DNA of 64,000 nt from an uncultured Prevotellaceae bacterium (GCA_902801375.1 CADCIB010000016.1:1-64000), one strand, 5' to 3'; positions 9,276-19,272 are shown, numbered from the stretch's first letter. Program-made: numbers and translations. Notes: generated by a model from the letters alone, not told the origin.

Positions 9276-9306
9276 AGCATCTTCCACGACGGAGGATGCT
9301 TTTTTC
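9276..9306 (+). terminator. Rho-independent terminator after tRNA-Gln
   Basis: AGCATCTTCC / GGAGGATGCT stem (one G-U) with loop ACGA, followed by six T residues from 9301. Confidence 0.8.
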
Positions 9307-9337
9307 GTTTATTACTACAAATCAAAACACAAAGCCT

Positions 9338-9688
9338 ATGGAACAGAAAAACAAGATTTTCGATTGGGCGGAAGGCATCCAATGCGCCGTCACGGTGTGC
9401 GACACCGAGGGAGTAGTATTATATATGAACAAGCGTTCGCGCGACACCTTCAACAAGGAGGGGCAAACGATGGTGGGACGCTCGATGATTCCCTGCCACA
9501 ACGAGCGGTCGCAAGCCAAGATTCGCGAGATGCTGACGCAAGGAACCACCAACTGCTACACGATCTCGAAACGGGGTCAAAAGAAAATGATCTTCCAAAC
9601 GCCGTGGATAGAAGACGGTGAGGTTCAAGGACTTGTGGAGTTCTCGTTCGTTATCCCTGAGGACATGCCCCACTACGACCGAGGGTAA
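9338..9688 (+). CDS. Stand-alone PAS-domain protein
   Basis: 116 residues from the ATG at 9338. The longer open frame upstream reads through the tRNA and is not used. A single PAS-like fold is visible (AVTVCDTEGVVLYMNKRS, MVGRSMIPCHNERSQAKIRE, TISKRGQKKMIFQTPW) with no output domain. It could be a small sensor or adaptor that partners another protein; no ligand or partner can be read from the sequence. It lies alone between the tRNA and the lysine operon. Confidence 0.75.
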   Translation: MEQKNKIFDWAEGIQCAVTVCDTEGVVLYMNKRSRDTFNKEGQTMVGRSMIPCHNERSQAKIREMLTQGTTNCYTISKRGQKKMIFQTPWIEDGEVQGLVEFSFVIPEDMPHYDRG

Positions 9689-9755
9689 CCAGCTTGTGGT
9701 TTAGCAGAAGTCACAAAACAAAACGAAGTCACGACAACTACCTACATAATTGTTG

Positions 9756-9790
9756 GCCATCGTCGCAAATTGCGGCGGTGGCTTTGCTTT
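9756..9790 (+). terminator. Probable terminator after the PAS gene
   Basis: GCCATCGTCGC / GCGGCGGTGGC stem (two G-U pairs) with loop AAATT, then a moderately T-rich tail (TTTGCTTT). Confidence 0.55.
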
Positions 9791-9908
9791 GGGAGTCTTG
9801 AATCAGGAAAAGAAACTCTTTTCGCCATCGCTTTCAGAAAGCGTGGAGCCTAATCTTAATAAAGAATAAAAAAAATACTGAAAAGCCCGAGAATCACCTT
9901 TTTTTGAG

Positions 9909-9916
9909 TAAATTTG
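9909..9916 (+). promoter_or_regulatory. -7 element of the lysine fermentation operon
   Basis: TAAATTTG matches the -7 consensus 53 bases before the first ATG. No clear -33 TTTG is seen at the usual spacing. Confidence 0.5.
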
Positions 9917-9969
9917 CATCCGTATTTTAATAACCTGTATTAATTTAATTCCAAAAAATATCGTAACCT

Positions 9970-10617
9970 ATGAACAAGCAAATCACATTAGAGCAAGCCG
10001 TTGAAAAAGTGCATGACGGAATGACCATCATGTTCGGCGGTTTCCTGGGCGTGGGAAGTCCCACCAAAATCATCGACGCTATTGTTGCAAAGGGCGTCAA
10101 GAACCTCACGATCATCGCCAATGACACGGCCTACGACGAAGTGGCTCACGGCAAACTGGTGAGCAACCACCAAGTGAAGAAGGCCATCGTGTCGCACACG
10201 GGTACCAACAAGCAGACGGCCCTGCAGAAGAATGAGGGCACGCTGGAGGTGGAATACGTGCCGCAGGGAACGCTGGCAGAGCGTATCCGCGCCTATGGTG
10301 CCGGACTGGGTGGCGTGCTCACCCCGACAGGCATGGGCACCATCATGGCAGAGGGTAAGGAAACCGTAACCGTTGACGGCAAAGAGTATCTCCTGGAGAA
10401 GCCGCTGAAGGCCGACATTGCCTTCCTCCGCGCCAACATCGTCGATGAGTTCGGCAACATGGTGTTCCTTGGAACCACCAACAACTTCAACCCGCTCATG
10501 GCCACTGCAGCCGACTGCGTTGTGGTGGAAGCTGAGAAACTCGTCAAAGTGGGCGAGATCAAGCCCGAACACGTGCACTGCTCTGGCATCTATGTGGATG
10601 GCATCGTTGTGGAATAA
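9970..10617 (+). CDS. atoD: Butyryl-CoA:acetoacetate CoA-transferase, subunit A
   Basis: 215 residues, CoA-transferase family I alpha subunit. Motifs include GMTIMFGGFLGVGSPTKIID, the CoA-site segment YVPQGTLAERIRAYGAGLGG and TGMGT. In lysine fermentation it moves CoA from butyryl-CoA to acetoacetate, giving butyrate and acetoacetyl-CoA. It is the first gene of the operon. Its beta partner is not adjacent but lies at 19273, eight genes away. Confidence 0.92.
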   Translation: MNKQITLEQAVEKVHDGMTIMFGGFLGVGSPTKIIDAIVAKGVKNLTIIANDTAYDEVAHGKLVSNHQVKKAIVSHTGTNKQTALQKNEGTLEVEYVPQGTLAERIRAYGAGLGGVLTPTGMGTIMAEGKETVTVDGKEYLLEKPLKADIAFLRANIVDEFGNMVFLGTTNNFNPLMATAADCVVVEAEKLVKVGEIKPEHVHCSGIYVDGIVVE

Positions 10618-10667
10618 TTAGAAAATTATAGAATTAGAAAATTATTATAGAATTAAAACTGAATATC

Positions 10668-11054
10668 GTGGAATACAGGACAAAAATCAGACTGCGCATG
10701 AGCGCAAAGGACGCTCACTACGGGGGCAATCTCGTGGATGGCGCACACATGGTACACCTCTTTGGTGACGTGGCAACGGAACTTCTCATTATGCGCGACG
10801 GCGATGAAGGCCTTTTCCGCGCCTACGACAACATCGACTTCCTGGCTCCTGTCTATGCCGGCGACTTCATTGAGGCCGAGGGTTGGATCGACAAGGAAGG
10901 AAACACTTCGCGACACATGCAGTTCGAGGCTCGTAAAGTGGCTATCTCACGCCCCGACATCTCGCCCTCTGCTGCCGACGAACTGGACGAACCCATCGTG
11001 GTTTGCCGCGCTTCCGGCACTTGTGTCACTCCGAAAGACTGTCAGAGAAAATAA
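10668..11054 (+). CDS. kal: 3-aminobutyryl-CoA ammonia-lyase
   Basis: 128 residues of hotdog fold ([20 protein letters not shown]). It deaminates L-3-aminobutyryl-CoA to crotonyl-CoA and ammonia. Size and position directly before kce match Kal of known lysine clusters. Starts with GTG at 10668. The 50 bases before it contain short AT-rich direct repeats (AATTATAGAATTAGAA type). Confidence 0.88.
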   Translation: MEYRTKIRLRMSAKDAHYGGNLVDGAHMVHLFGDVATELLIMRDGDEGLFRAYDNIDFLAPVYAGDFIEAEGWIDKEGNTSRHMQFEARKVAISRPDISPSAADELDEPIVVCRASGTCVTPKDCQRK

Positions 11055-11083
11055 CGACTCGTTAACTTGCCAACTGAAGAAAC

Positions 11084-11911
11084 ATGGACAAACTGATTAT
11101 CACTGCCGCCATCTGCGGCGCAGAAGTAACCAAGGAACAGAACCCCAACGTTCCCTATACCGTTGAAGAGATCGTACGCGAGGCGAAATCTGCCGTCGAT
11201 GCGGGAGCCGCCATCGTCCACCTACACGTCCGCTGGGACGACGGCACGCCGACACAAGACCGCGCCCGTTTCCAGGAGTGCGAGGAGGCCATCCTGAAGG
11301 TATGCCCCAACGTCATCCTGATACCGTCTACAGGCGGTGCCGTGGGCATGACACCCGACGAGCGCCTGCAGTCGACCGACACCACCCCACAGCCTGAGAT
11401 GGCTACCCTCGACTGCGGTACGTGCAACTTTGGCGATGAGATTTTCGACAACACCATGCCCACGATGCGTGCCTTTGGCAAGCGCATGATGGAACGTGGC
11501 ATCAAGCCTGAATACGAGTGCTTCGAGATGGGACACATCGACACCATCCTGAACATGGTGCGCAAGGGACAGGCTCCTGGAGCACCTATGCAGTTCAACT
11601 TCGTGCTGGGTGTTCCTGGCTGTACGCCCGCCACTGTTGCCAATCTTTGCTGGATGGCCAATGCCATTCCTGCCGGCAGCACATGGACCGTCACGGGTGT
11701 GGGCCGCCACGCCTTCCCAATGGCTGCCGCCGCCATCGCTATGGGCGGAAACGTGCGCGTGGGCTTCGAGGACAACCTCTACCTGTCGAAGGGTGTGCTG
11801 GCTCAGTCGAACGGCGAGCTGGTTGCCAAGGTTGTGCGCATCGCCAACGAATTGGGACGTCCCATCGCCACCAGCGACGAGGCCCGCGAGATTCTTGGCC
11901 TCAAGAAATAG
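11084..11911 (+). CDS. kce: 3-keto-5-aminohexanoate cleavage enzyme
   Basis: 275 residues, BKACE (DUF849) family. With acetyl-CoA it converts 3-keto-5-aminohexanoate to L-3-aminobutyryl-CoA and acetoacetate. The zinc-binding HLHVRW motif lies near residue 46, and TPEQ-like substrate-binding segments follow. It sits between kal and kdd, whose product it consumes. Confidence 0.94.
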   Translation: MDKLIITAAICGAEVTKEQNPNVPYTVEEIVREAKSAVDAGAAIVHLHVRWDDGTPTQDRARFQECEEAILKVCPNVILIPSTGGAVGMTPDERLQSTDTTPQPEMATLDCGTCNFGDEIFDNTMPTMRAFGKRMMERGIKPEYECFEMGHIDTILNMVRKGQAPGAPMQFNFVLGVPGCTPATVANLCWMANAIPAGSTWTVTGVGRHAFPMAAAAIAMGGNVRVGFEDNLYLSKGVLAQSNGELVAKVVRIANELGRPIATSDEAREILGLKK

Positions 11912-11949
11912 CAATTGATTATTAACCATTAATAAAACATTAGAAGAAT

Positions 11950-13023
11950 ATGCAGAAACATGGAAACAGATACGGAACACACCGTGTCATCGAGCCGAAA
12001 GGCGTTCTTCCCCAGCCCGCCAACAAGCTGGACAACAACATGGACGAGATTTACGACAACGAGATTCTGATTGACGTTCAGACGCTGAACATCGACTCTG
12101 CCTCGTTCACTGATATTCATAACTATGCCAAGAGCCAGGCCAAGGATCCCAACAACGAGGCCGAGGTGATGGAGGAAATCAAGAAAGAAATGTTCCTCAA
12201 CGTGGAGCTTCAGGGCAAGCACCGCAACCGCCGCACAGGTTCTGGTGGCATGTTGCTGGGTACTGTCGAGAAGATTGGCGATGCCCTGAAAGGCAAGATC
12301 GACCTGAAGGAGGGCGACCGCATCGCCACGCTCGTGTCATTGTCGCTCACACCGCTGCGCATCGACGAGATTCTGAACATCAAGGCCGACGTCGACCAGG
12401 TGGACATCAAGGGTAAGGCCATCCTCTTCGAGAGTGGTATCTATGCCAAGATTCCCAACGACATGCCCGAAAAGCTCGCCCTGAGTGCTCTCGACGTGGC
12501 CGGCGCTCCTGCACAGACCGCCAAGCTCTGCCAATATGGACAGAATGTCGTCATCCTGGGCGCTGGTGGCAAGAGCGGTATGCTCTGCTGCTACGAGGCT
12601 AAGAAACGCGTCGGCGTGACGGGTAAGGTGATTGGTCTGGCCAACAGCCCGAAGTCGACCAACCGCATCAAGGAACTCGGCTTCTGCGATGTCGTGGAGA
12701 GTGTGGCTGGCATGACGCCCGTCCAGATCAACGAACTGGTGAGCAAGCTGACCGACGGCAAGATGGCCGACGTGACCATCAACTGCGTGAACGTGCCCGA
12801 CTGCGAGATGACAGCTGTGCTCTGCACCAAGGACGACGGTATTGTCTACTTCTTCTCCATGGCCACCAGCTTCACAAAGGCTGCCCTTGGCGCAGAAGGT
12901 ATCGGTGCCGACGTGAACATGATCATCGGCAATGGCTACACGAAGGGCCATGCTGAATTCACACTCCAAGAGCTGCGCGAATGCCCCGAGCTGCGCAAGA
13001 TCTTCGAGGAACTGTATGCATAA
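11950..13023 (+). CDS. kdd: 3,5-diaminohexanoate dehydrogenase
   Basis: 357 residues. Oxidises L-erythro-3,5-diaminohexanoate with NAD(P)+ to 3-keto-5-aminohexanoate and ammonia. The nucleotide-binding segment VVILGAGGKSGMLCCYEAKK is in the middle of the protein. The N-terminus (HRVIEPKGVLPQPANKLDN) is typical of Kdd. It is followed closely by kamA. Confidence 0.94.
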   Translation: MQKHGNRYGTHRVIEPKGVLPQPANKLDNNMDEIYDNEILIDVQTLNIDSASFTDIHNYAKSQAKDPNNEAEVMEEIKKEMFLNVELQGKHRNRRTGSGGMLLGTVEKIGDALKGKIDLKEGDRIATLVSLSLTPLRIDEILNIKADVDQVDIKGKAILFESGIYAKIPNDMPEKLALSALDVAGAPAQTAKLCQYGQNVVILGAGGKSGMLCCYEAKKRVGVTGKVIGLANSPKSTNRIKELGFCDVVESVAGMTPVQINELVSKLTDGKMADVTINCVNVPDCEMTAVLCTKDDGIVYFFSMATSFTKAALGAEGIGADVNMIIGNGYTKGHAEFTLQELRECPELRKIFEELYA

Positions 13024-13036
13024 CGAACATTGAGCC

Positions 13037-14317
13037 ATGGTTGAATCAAGAAGAAAACAGATGTTCCCCGACGTCAGCGACGAGCAATGGAACGACTGGA
13101 AATGGCAGGTGAGAAACCGCATCGAGACCCTTGAACAACTGAAAAAATATGTGTCTCTGACCGAAGAGGAGGAGGAGGGTGTTCGCCAGACGCTCAAGAC
13201 GCTGCGAATGGCCATCACTCCCTACTACCTGAGTCTGATCAATCCCGACGACCCGCACGATCCCGTCCGTCGTCAGTGCATTCCTACAGGCCTGGAGACC
13301 CATCAGGCTGCAGCCGACCTGCTCGACCCGCTGCACGAGGACGAAGACTCTCCGACACCCGGATTGACGCATCGTTATCCCGACCGCGTGCTCTTCCTCA
13401 TCACCGATATGTGTTCGATGTACTGCCGTCACTGCACACGTCGCCGCTTCGCCGGACAGACCGACAACGAGTGCTCGACCGACCGCATCGAGAAAGCACT
13501 GGAGTATATCGAGAAGACAGAGTGCGTGCGCGACGTGCTGCTGTCGGGCGGCGATGCCCTGATGGTCAGCGACAAGCGCTTGGAATACATCATCTCGCGT
13601 CTGCGCCAGATACCTCACGTGGAGATTGTACGCTTGGGAACACGCACGCCGGTGGTCTGCCCACAGCGCATCACGCCAGAACTCTGCGCCATGCTGAAGA
13701 AGTATCACCCCATCTGGGTGAACACCCACTTCAACCATCCCAACGAGGTGACCGCAGAGTCGAAGCGCGCTTGCGAAATGCTGGCCGACGCAGGTATTCC
13801 CCTGGGCAACCAGAGTGTGCTGCTCCGTGGCGTCAACGACTGCGTCCATGTGATGAAGCACCTTGTGCATGAGCTGGTGAAGATACGCGTGCGCCCGTAC
13901 TATATCTATCAATGCGACCTTTCGATGGGTCTGGAACACTTCCGCACTCCCGTCAGCAAGGGCATCGAAATCATCGAAGGCCTGCGTGGACACACCTCCG
14001 GCTACTGCGTACCCACCTTCGTGGTCGACGCTCCGGGTGGTGGCGGCAAGACGCCTGTCATGCCACAGTACATCATCTCGCAGGCTCCTGGCAAGGTGGT
14101 TCTGCGCAACTTCGAGGGTGTCATCACCACTTACACAGAACCGACCGACTATCCCAACGACTGCAACTGCAAGGATTGTCAGGAGGAGCGCAAGAAGAAA
14201 GTGGCTGAGAACAAGGCCCTCGACGGTGTCATCTCGCTGCTCGAAGGCGAGCGCATGAGCATGGAGCCAGGTGCGCTGAAGCGCCACGAGCGCAATGCCG
14301 CCCGCAACAAGAAGTGA
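13037..14317 (+). CDS. kamA: Lysine 2,3-aminomutase
   Basis: 426 residues, radical-SAM/PLP enzyme forming L-beta-lysine from L-lysine. The iron-sulfur motif CSMYCRHC is at about 126-133. The PLP-binding lysine lies in PGGGGKTP near residue 338, and C-terminal cysteines (DCNCKDC) bind zinc in the family. The length matches fermentative KamA rather than the shorter EpmB. The next gene follows after 6 bases. Confidence 0.97.
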   Translation: MVESRRKQMFPDVSDEQWNDWKWQVRNRIETLEQLKKYVSLTEEEEEGVRQTLKTLRMAITPYYLSLINPDDPHDPVRRQCIPTGLETHQAAADLLDPLHEDEDSPTPGLTHRYPDRVLFLITDMCSMYCRHCTRRRFAGQTDNECSTDRIEKALEYIEKTECVRDVLLSGGDALMVSDKRLEYIISRLRQIPHVEIVRLGTRTPVVCPQRITPELCAMLKKYHPIWVNTHFNHPNEVTAESKRACEMLADAGIPLGNQSVLLRGVNDCVHVMKHLVHELVKIRVRPYYIYQCDLSMGLEHFRTPVSKGIEIIEGLRGHTSGYCVPTFVVDAPGGGGKTPVMPQYIISQAPGKVVLRNFEGVITTYTEPTDYPNDCNCKDCQEERKKKVAENKALDGVISLLEGERMSMEPGALKRHERNAARNKK

Positions 14318-14323
14318 TATCAA

Positions 14324-15346
14324 ATGTGGCCGTTTATTGACGACATACAGAAGTACGACAGCCTGTCCATCATCGGACTGGAGAAAAATACAGGGAAGAC
14401 GGAGACACTCAAATATGTGCTCGACCGTCTTCCCATAGACAAAAAGCGCATTGTCGTCACTTCCATCGGCATAGACGGCGAGACCACCGACCAGGTGACA
14501 CTCACGCAGAAGCCTGAGATTGTGCTGCGCGAAGGCATGTTCTTCGGCACGTCGGAAATGCACTACCGCCAGCGTCGGCTGGTTTCTGAGCTCATCGACG
14601 TGAGCGATGTCACCACCAGTCTGGGCCGTGTGGTCACGGCAAAGGCTCTGACAGACGGAAAAATCCTACTTTCCGGCCCTGCGTCGACTGTAGGGCTGCG
14701 ACAATGGATGGCCGACATGCGGCGCTTCGACATCGACCTTGTGGTCATCGACGGAGCCTTGTCGCGCATGAGTTCGGCCTCACCCGCCGTCAGCCAGTCG
14801 ATGATCCTGGCCACGGGAGCGGCTTATTCAGCCAACCTCCCCACCTTGGTCCAGAAGACGGCCTTCGTGGTGGACCTCATCAACCTGCCCTTGACTGACG
14901 GCGAAGACATCCGTCGGCTGCTCCCCTTGGAGAAAGGCGTGTGGTGGACCGATGGCGAAGGTCAGCTCCACGAGCTGAACGGCTTGACCTCGCTGGCCAA
15001 GGAAATCCGCTTCGACGGCATGGAACAATGCCGCCAACTCTATGTGGCCGGCGCGCTGGTGGACGGCTTCTTGGAGAAAGTGCGCAAGAACAAGAACCTC
15101 CGCCAGACGGAAATCGTGGTGCGCGACTTCACCAAAATCTTCGTCACACCCCTTCAATTCCGCACGTTCCTGAAATCGGGAGGGAGCATCCACGTCCTGC
15201 AAAAGAGTCAGCTGCTGGCCATCACCGTCAACCCGACATCGCCCAGCGGATATGTGCTCGACTCCGACATGCTGTGCGGAAAACTGACAGAGGTCACAGG
15301 CATTCCCGCCTACGACCTGCTAAAAGACAGAAAGAAATGCAACTGA
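14324..15346 (+). CDS. kamB: Lysine 5,6-aminomutase reactivase subunit KamB
   Basis: 340 residues with an N-terminal P-loop (GLEKNTGKTETL, about 18-29). This family is known only from lysine-fermentation clusters, where it accompanies the MutS-like KamC. The pair is assigned to reactivation of the B12-dependent 5,6-aminomutase. Its end overlaps kamC by 10 bases. The P-loop suggests nucleotide binding, but the mechanism is not evident from sequence. Confidence 0.82.
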   Translation: MWPFIDDIQKYDSLSIIGLEKNTGKTETLKYVLDRLPIDKKRIVVTSIGIDGETTDQVTLTQKPEIVLREGMFFGTSEMHYRQRRLVSELIDVSDVTTSLGRVVTAKALTDGKILLSGPASTVGLRQWMADMRRFDIDLVVIDGALSRMSSASPAVSQSMILATGAAYSANLPTLVQKTAFVVDLINLPLTDGEDIRRLLPLEKGVWWTDGEGQLHELNGLTSLAKEIRFDGMEQCRQLYVAGALVDGFLEKVRKNKNLRQTEIVVRDFTKIFVTPLQFRTFLKSGGSIHVLQKSQLLAITVNPTSPSGYVLDSDMLCGKLTEVTGIPAYDLLKDRKKCN

Positions 15347-16716
15347 AAAACGTCATTGACTCGCCCTGTGGCCTCCGCCATATCCTCAACCGGCTGGAAT
15401 TGCAGTCGGGCTTTGCGCGTCGCTGGCTCCTCGACATGCCGATGATGGTGTCCGAGGAGGAGATAACGGCGGCCTACCAGGTGCTGCGCCAGTTCGTTGC
15501 TTTCATCAATCGCTCCGATGCCCTGTCCATCAACACACTGCTCTTCCGCCTACAAGGGCTGAAAGACATTCGCACCACCATCAAGAACCTCTCGCAAAAG
15601 GCCACGCTCGACGACATCGAACTCTTCGAGCTCAAGCACCTCGCCATCCTCGCAACGGAGGTGAGCAAGCTGCTGAAGGAGCACGACATGGACCACGTGG
15701 TGGCCATTCCCGACCTTGCCGAAGTGATTCGCATCCTCGATCCCGACGGCATGAACATCGCCACCTTCTACATCTACGACTCTTATTGCGCTGAGCTGAA
15801 AGACCTGCGCAACAAGATGCGCCAGCACCCTGAGCAGCAGGACGACCTGCTCCTCCAGGCCACAGAGCTGGAAGATGGCGTGCGCAGAGACCTGAGCCGC
15901 CAGCTCCATCCCTTGGCCCAGGCCATTGGCGAGGCCCTGATTGCCTTGGCACGCATCGACGTGAACATGGCCAAGGCTCTGCAAATCAGAGACATGGGAC
16001 TCTGTTTCCCAGAATTATCAACCGACGGAACAAGCCGCTACAAGGCGCTCTTCCACCCTCAGGTGAAGGAAACCCTGGCCTCGTCAGGCAGGCAGTTCCA
16101 GTGTGTGGACATCAGCTTTGGCATGAAGCCCACCCTCATCACGGGTGCCAACATGGGTGGCAAGACCGTGGTGCTCAAGACGTTGACTCTGTGTCAATAT
16201 CTTTTCCAGTTTGGCTTCGGCATTCCAGCCAGCGAGGCACAGATTGCCGTAAGGCAAGCCATCTATTTCTGCATTGGCGACGACCAGTCGATAGAGCGCG
16301 GCCTGTCGTCGTTTGCTGCAGAGATGAAAAACATCGATGCCGTCATCAAGGCATCGAGACAAGACAAGAAACTCCTGGCGTTGATTGATGAACCCGCCCG
16401 AACCACCAACCCCACTGAGGGGGCTGCCCTGGTGACGGCCTTGCTCCACGTATTGGCCGACAAGCCCATGAGCCTCATCATGACCACGCACTACGACATA
16501 GAACCGGGCGACAGCCACTGCCTGCGGGTGAAAGGCTTCGCCGACGGACACATGGACTACCAGCTGGTGGAGGTCCACGACGGTGAAGTGCCTCACGAAG
16601 CCCTCACCATTGCCGAAAGCCTTGGCATCGACGGCGAGTGGATTTCAGCGGCAAGACACTTGCTGGAAGCCTCCCCCCAGAGAACCGACAACCCTATTGA
16701 ATCAACTTATATATAA
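15337..16716 (+). CDS. kamC: MutS-like ATPase KamC
   Basis: 459 residues from the ATG inside the end of kamB; the longer open frame upstream is out-of-frame kamB sequence. The C-terminal half is a MutS-family ABC ATPase: Walker A GANMGGKTVVLKTL, signature-like GLSSFAAEMKNID and Walker B LLALIDEPARTTNPTEG. The mismatch-recognition domain of MutS is absent. Context points to reactivation of KamDE, not DNA repair. Confidence 0.86.
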   Translation: MQLKNVIDSPCGLRHILNRLELQSGFARRWLLDMPMMVSEEEITAAYQVLRQFVAFINRSDALSINTLLFRLQGLKDIRTTIKNLSQKATLDDIELFELKHLAILATEVSKLLKEHDMDHVVAIPDLAEVIRILDPDGMNIATFYIYDSYCAELKDLRNKMRQHPEQQDDLLLQATELEDGVRRDLSRQLHPLAQAIGEALIALARIDVNMAKALQIRDMGLCFPELSTDGTSRYKALFHPQVKETLASSGRQFQCVDISFGMKPTLITGANMGGKTVVLKTLTLCQYLFQFGFGIPASEAQIAVRQAIYFCIGDDQSIERGLSSFAAEMKNIDAVIKASRQDKKLLALIDEPARTTNPTEGAALVTALLHVLADKPMSLIMTTHYDIEPGDSHCLRVKGFADGHMDYQLVEVHDGEVPHEALTIAESLGIDGEWISAARHLLEASPQRTDNPIESTYI

Positions 16717-16727
16717 TAATACACGCT

Positions 16728-18284
16728 ATGCAAAAAAGCAAATTAGGATTAGATTTTGAAAAAGTGGAATACGCCAGAAGTCTGGCAAAAGGCATCGCCG
16801 AAGACGTTCAGCAGTTTGTGGAACAATACACGACGGTGGCCGTGGAGCGCACGCTCTGCCGACTGATGGGCATCGATGGCATCGATGAGAATGAGGTGCC
16901 GCTGCCTAATGTCGTGGTGGAAGCCCTGAAGGATAAAGGTGTTCTCAGCGAGGGCGCCCTCTTCTTCATCGCCAATGCCATGATCCAGACGGGGCTGAAG
17001 CCACAGGAGATTGCAGAGAAAGTGGCGGCTGGTGAGCTCGACATCACCAAGGTCATCACCCGCGACCAGCGGCAGATTGCCGAGGTGTTGCAGCCCGTCA
17101 TCGACGAAAGCATGGAGCGCATCCGCGCACGCCGCGCACGCCGCGAACATTATCTGGAGACCATCGGCGAAGGACCCAAGCCCTATCTCTACATCATCGT
17201 TGCCACGGGCAACATCTACGAGGATGTGGTGCAGGCACAGGCTGGCGCACGCCAGGGTGCCGATGTCATCGCCGTGATCCGTACTACGGGCCAGAGCCTG
17301 CTGGACTACGTGCCCTATGGCGCCACGACAGAAGGTTTTGGCGGCACCTTCGCCACACAGGAGAACTTCCGCATCATGCGCAAGGCCCTCGACGAAGTGG
17401 GCGAAGAGCAGGGGCGTTACATCCGCCTCTGCAACTACTGCTCTGGCCTCTGCATGCCGGAAATCGCCATCATGGGTGCCTTCGAAGGCTTGGATGTGAT
17501 GCTCAACGATGCCCTCTATGGCATCCTCTTCCGCGACATCAACATGCAGCGCACGCTGGTCGACCAGTACATGAGCCGCATCATCAACGGCTTCGCGGGT
17601 GTCATCATCAACACGGGCGAGGACAACTACCTGACCACTGCCGACGCTGTGGAGGCTGCCCACACCGTGCTGGCCTCCGACCTCATCAACGAGCAGCTCG
17701 CCCTGATGGCCGGCCTGCCCGAAGAGCAGATGGGACTGGGCCACGCCTTCGAGATGGACCCGATGCTCGAGAACGGTTTCCTCCTGGAACTGGCACAGGC
17801 TCAGATGACGCGCGAAATCTTCCCCAAGGCCACACTGAAGTACATGCCGCCCACTAAGTTCATGACGGGCAACATCTTCCGCGGCCACATTCAGGACGCA
17901 CTCTTCAACATGATCGGCATCTGGACACACCAGGGCATCCAGCTCCTGGGCATGCCCACAGAGGCCATCCACACACCGTTCATGAGCGACCGCTACCTCT
18001 CCATCGAGAATGCGAAGTACATCTTCAACAACATGAAGAGCATCGGCGAGGAGATGGAGTTCAAGGAGGGCGGCATCTGCCGCAACCGCGTGAAGGAAGT
18101 GTTGGGCAACACCATCCGCCTCTTGGAAGACATCACCAAGGAAGGTCTGTTCACCGCCCTCGAAAAGGGTATCTTTGGCGACGTGAAACGCCCGAAGAAT
18201 GGCGGTAAGGGTCTGGAAGGTGTCACCATGAAGGGTGAAAACTACCTCAATCCGTTTGTTGAACTGATGAAAGGAAAACGGTAA
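16728..18284 (+). CDS. kamD: Beta-lysine 5,6-aminomutase alpha subunit
   Basis: 518 residues, the TIM-barrel catalytic subunit. It moves the amino group of beta-lysine (or D-lysine) using adenosylcobalamin and PLP, forming 3,5-diaminohexanoate. Characteristic runs include IVATGNIYEDVVQAQAGARQ and YCSGLCMPEIAIMGAFEGLD. It lies 11 bases after kamC. An AT-rich repeat tract separates it from kamE. Confidence 0.95.
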   Translation: MQKSKLGLDFEKVEYARSLAKGIAEDVQQFVEQYTTVAVERTLCRLMGIDGIDENEVPLPNVVVEALKDKGVLSEGALFFIANAMIQTGLKPQEIAEKVAAGELDITKVITRDQRQIAEVLQPVIDESMERIRARRARREHYLETIGEGPKPYLYIIVATGNIYEDVVQAQAGARQGADVIAVIRTTGQSLLDYVPYGATTEGFGGTFATQENFRIMRKALDEVGEEQGRYIRLCNYCSGLCMPEIAIMGAFEGLDVMLNDALYGILFRDINMQRTLVDQYMSRIINGFAGVIINTGEDNYLTTADAVEAAHTVLASDLINEQLALMAGLPEEQMGLGHAFEMDPMLENGFLLELAQAQMTREIFPKATLKYMPPTKFMTGNIFRGHIQDALFNMIGIWTHQGIQLLGMPTEAIHTPFMSDRYLSIENAKYIFNNMKSIGEEMEFKEGGICRNRVKEVLGNTIRLLEDITKEGLFTALEKGIFGDVKRPKNGGKGLEGVTMKGENYLNPFVELMKGKR

Positions 18285-18420
18285 TTCTTGAATACTATAA
18301 TTTTATAATTCTTGAATACTATAATTCTTGAATACTATAATTCTTGAATACTATAATTCTTGAATAATTCTTGAATACTATAATTTTATAATTTTTGAAC
18401 GTTATAATTTTTTAATTTTC
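18283..18420. repeat. AT-rich 17-bp direct repeats between kamD and kamE
   Basis: The unit AATTCTTGAATACTATA occurs at 18283, 18307, 18324, 18341 and 18366, with a truncated copy at 18358. It is very AT-rich against strongly GC-rich neighbours and fills the whole kamD-kamE gap. Confidence 0.85.
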
Positions 18421-18425
18421 AAAAA

Positions 18426-19214
18426 ATGAACGAAGGATTATATAGCATGGAAGCTAAGGATTTCGACAAAACCTTAGACTTCACCAAGATAAAACCATAC
18501 GGCGACACCATGAACGATGGCAAGGTGCAGCTCAGTTTCACCCTGCCCGTCCCCGTGGGAGCCGAGGCCGTAGAGGCCGCCAAGCAACTGCTCAAGAAGA
18601 TGGGACTGGAGAACCCCAGCGTGGTCTACTACAAGGAGCTCACGCCAGGCTTCACCTTCTTCAACTGCTACGGTAGCTGCTCACACACCGTCGACTACTC
18701 CACCATCTACGTTCCCAAGGTGGAGTCCAACACCATGGACATGTACGCCACCGACGAGTATATCCGTGAGAACATCGGCCGCAAGATTGTCATCGTCGGC
18801 GCATCCACAGGAACCGACGCGCACACCGTGGGCATCGATGCCATCATGAACATGAAGGGCTATGCCGGCCACTACGGCCTGGAGCGTTACGACATGATCG
18901 AGGCCTACAACCTCGGCTCGCAGGTGCCCAACGACGAGTTCATCGCCAAGGGCATTGAGCTCCATGCCGATGCCCTGCTCGTGTCGCAGACCGTCACGCA
19001 GAAGGATGTGCACATCAAGAACATGACGGAGTTCATCGAGCTGATGGAAGCCGAAGGCCTGCGCGACAAGATGATCTGCTGCTGCGGCGGTGCCCGTGTC
19101 ACCCACGAGCTGGCCAAGGAGCTGGGCTTCGATGCCGGCTTCGGCATGAACACCTATGCCGACGACGTCGCCTCCTTCGTGGTGCAGGAGATGGTCAAGC
19201 GAGGCATGAAATAG
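18426..19214 (+). CDS. kamE: Beta-lysine 5,6-aminomutase beta subunit
   Basis: 262 residues, the cobalamin-binding Rossmann subunit. The B12 motif DxHxxG is DAHTVG at 131-136, giving His133 as cobalt ligand. Lys144 (in MNMKGYAGHY) is at the position reported for the PLP-binding lysine of the Acetoanaerobium sticklandii enzyme. It pairs with KamD, from which it is separated by the repeat tract. Confidence 0.95.
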   Translation: MNEGLYSMEAKDFDKTLDFTKIKPYGDTMNDGKVQLSFTLPVPVGAEAVEAAKQLLKKMGLENPSVVYYKELTPGFTFFNCYGSCSHTVDYSTIYVPKVESNTMDMYATDEYIRENIGRKIVIVGASTGTDAHTVGIDAIMNMKGYAGHYGLERYDMIEAYNLGSQVPNDEFIAKGIELHADALLVSQTVTQKDVHIKNMTEFIELMEAEGLRDKMICCCGGARVTHELAKELGFDAGFGMNTYADDVASFVVQEMVKRGMK

Positions 19215-19272
19215 ACTTCAATATCCCAATAGGGTATCAAAGCATATCATTCATCTTTTAAACTACAACAAT

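Noticed and set aside
9191-9337. Upstream extension of the PAS protein
   Set aside because: It would translate the tRNA-Gln gene and its terminator; the ATG at 9338 after the terminator is the sensible start.
14941-15336. 132-codon N-terminal extension of KamC
   Set aside because: This is kamB read in another frame; the KamC family begins at MQLKNVIDSPCG, and the overlap at 15337 is typical for the operon.
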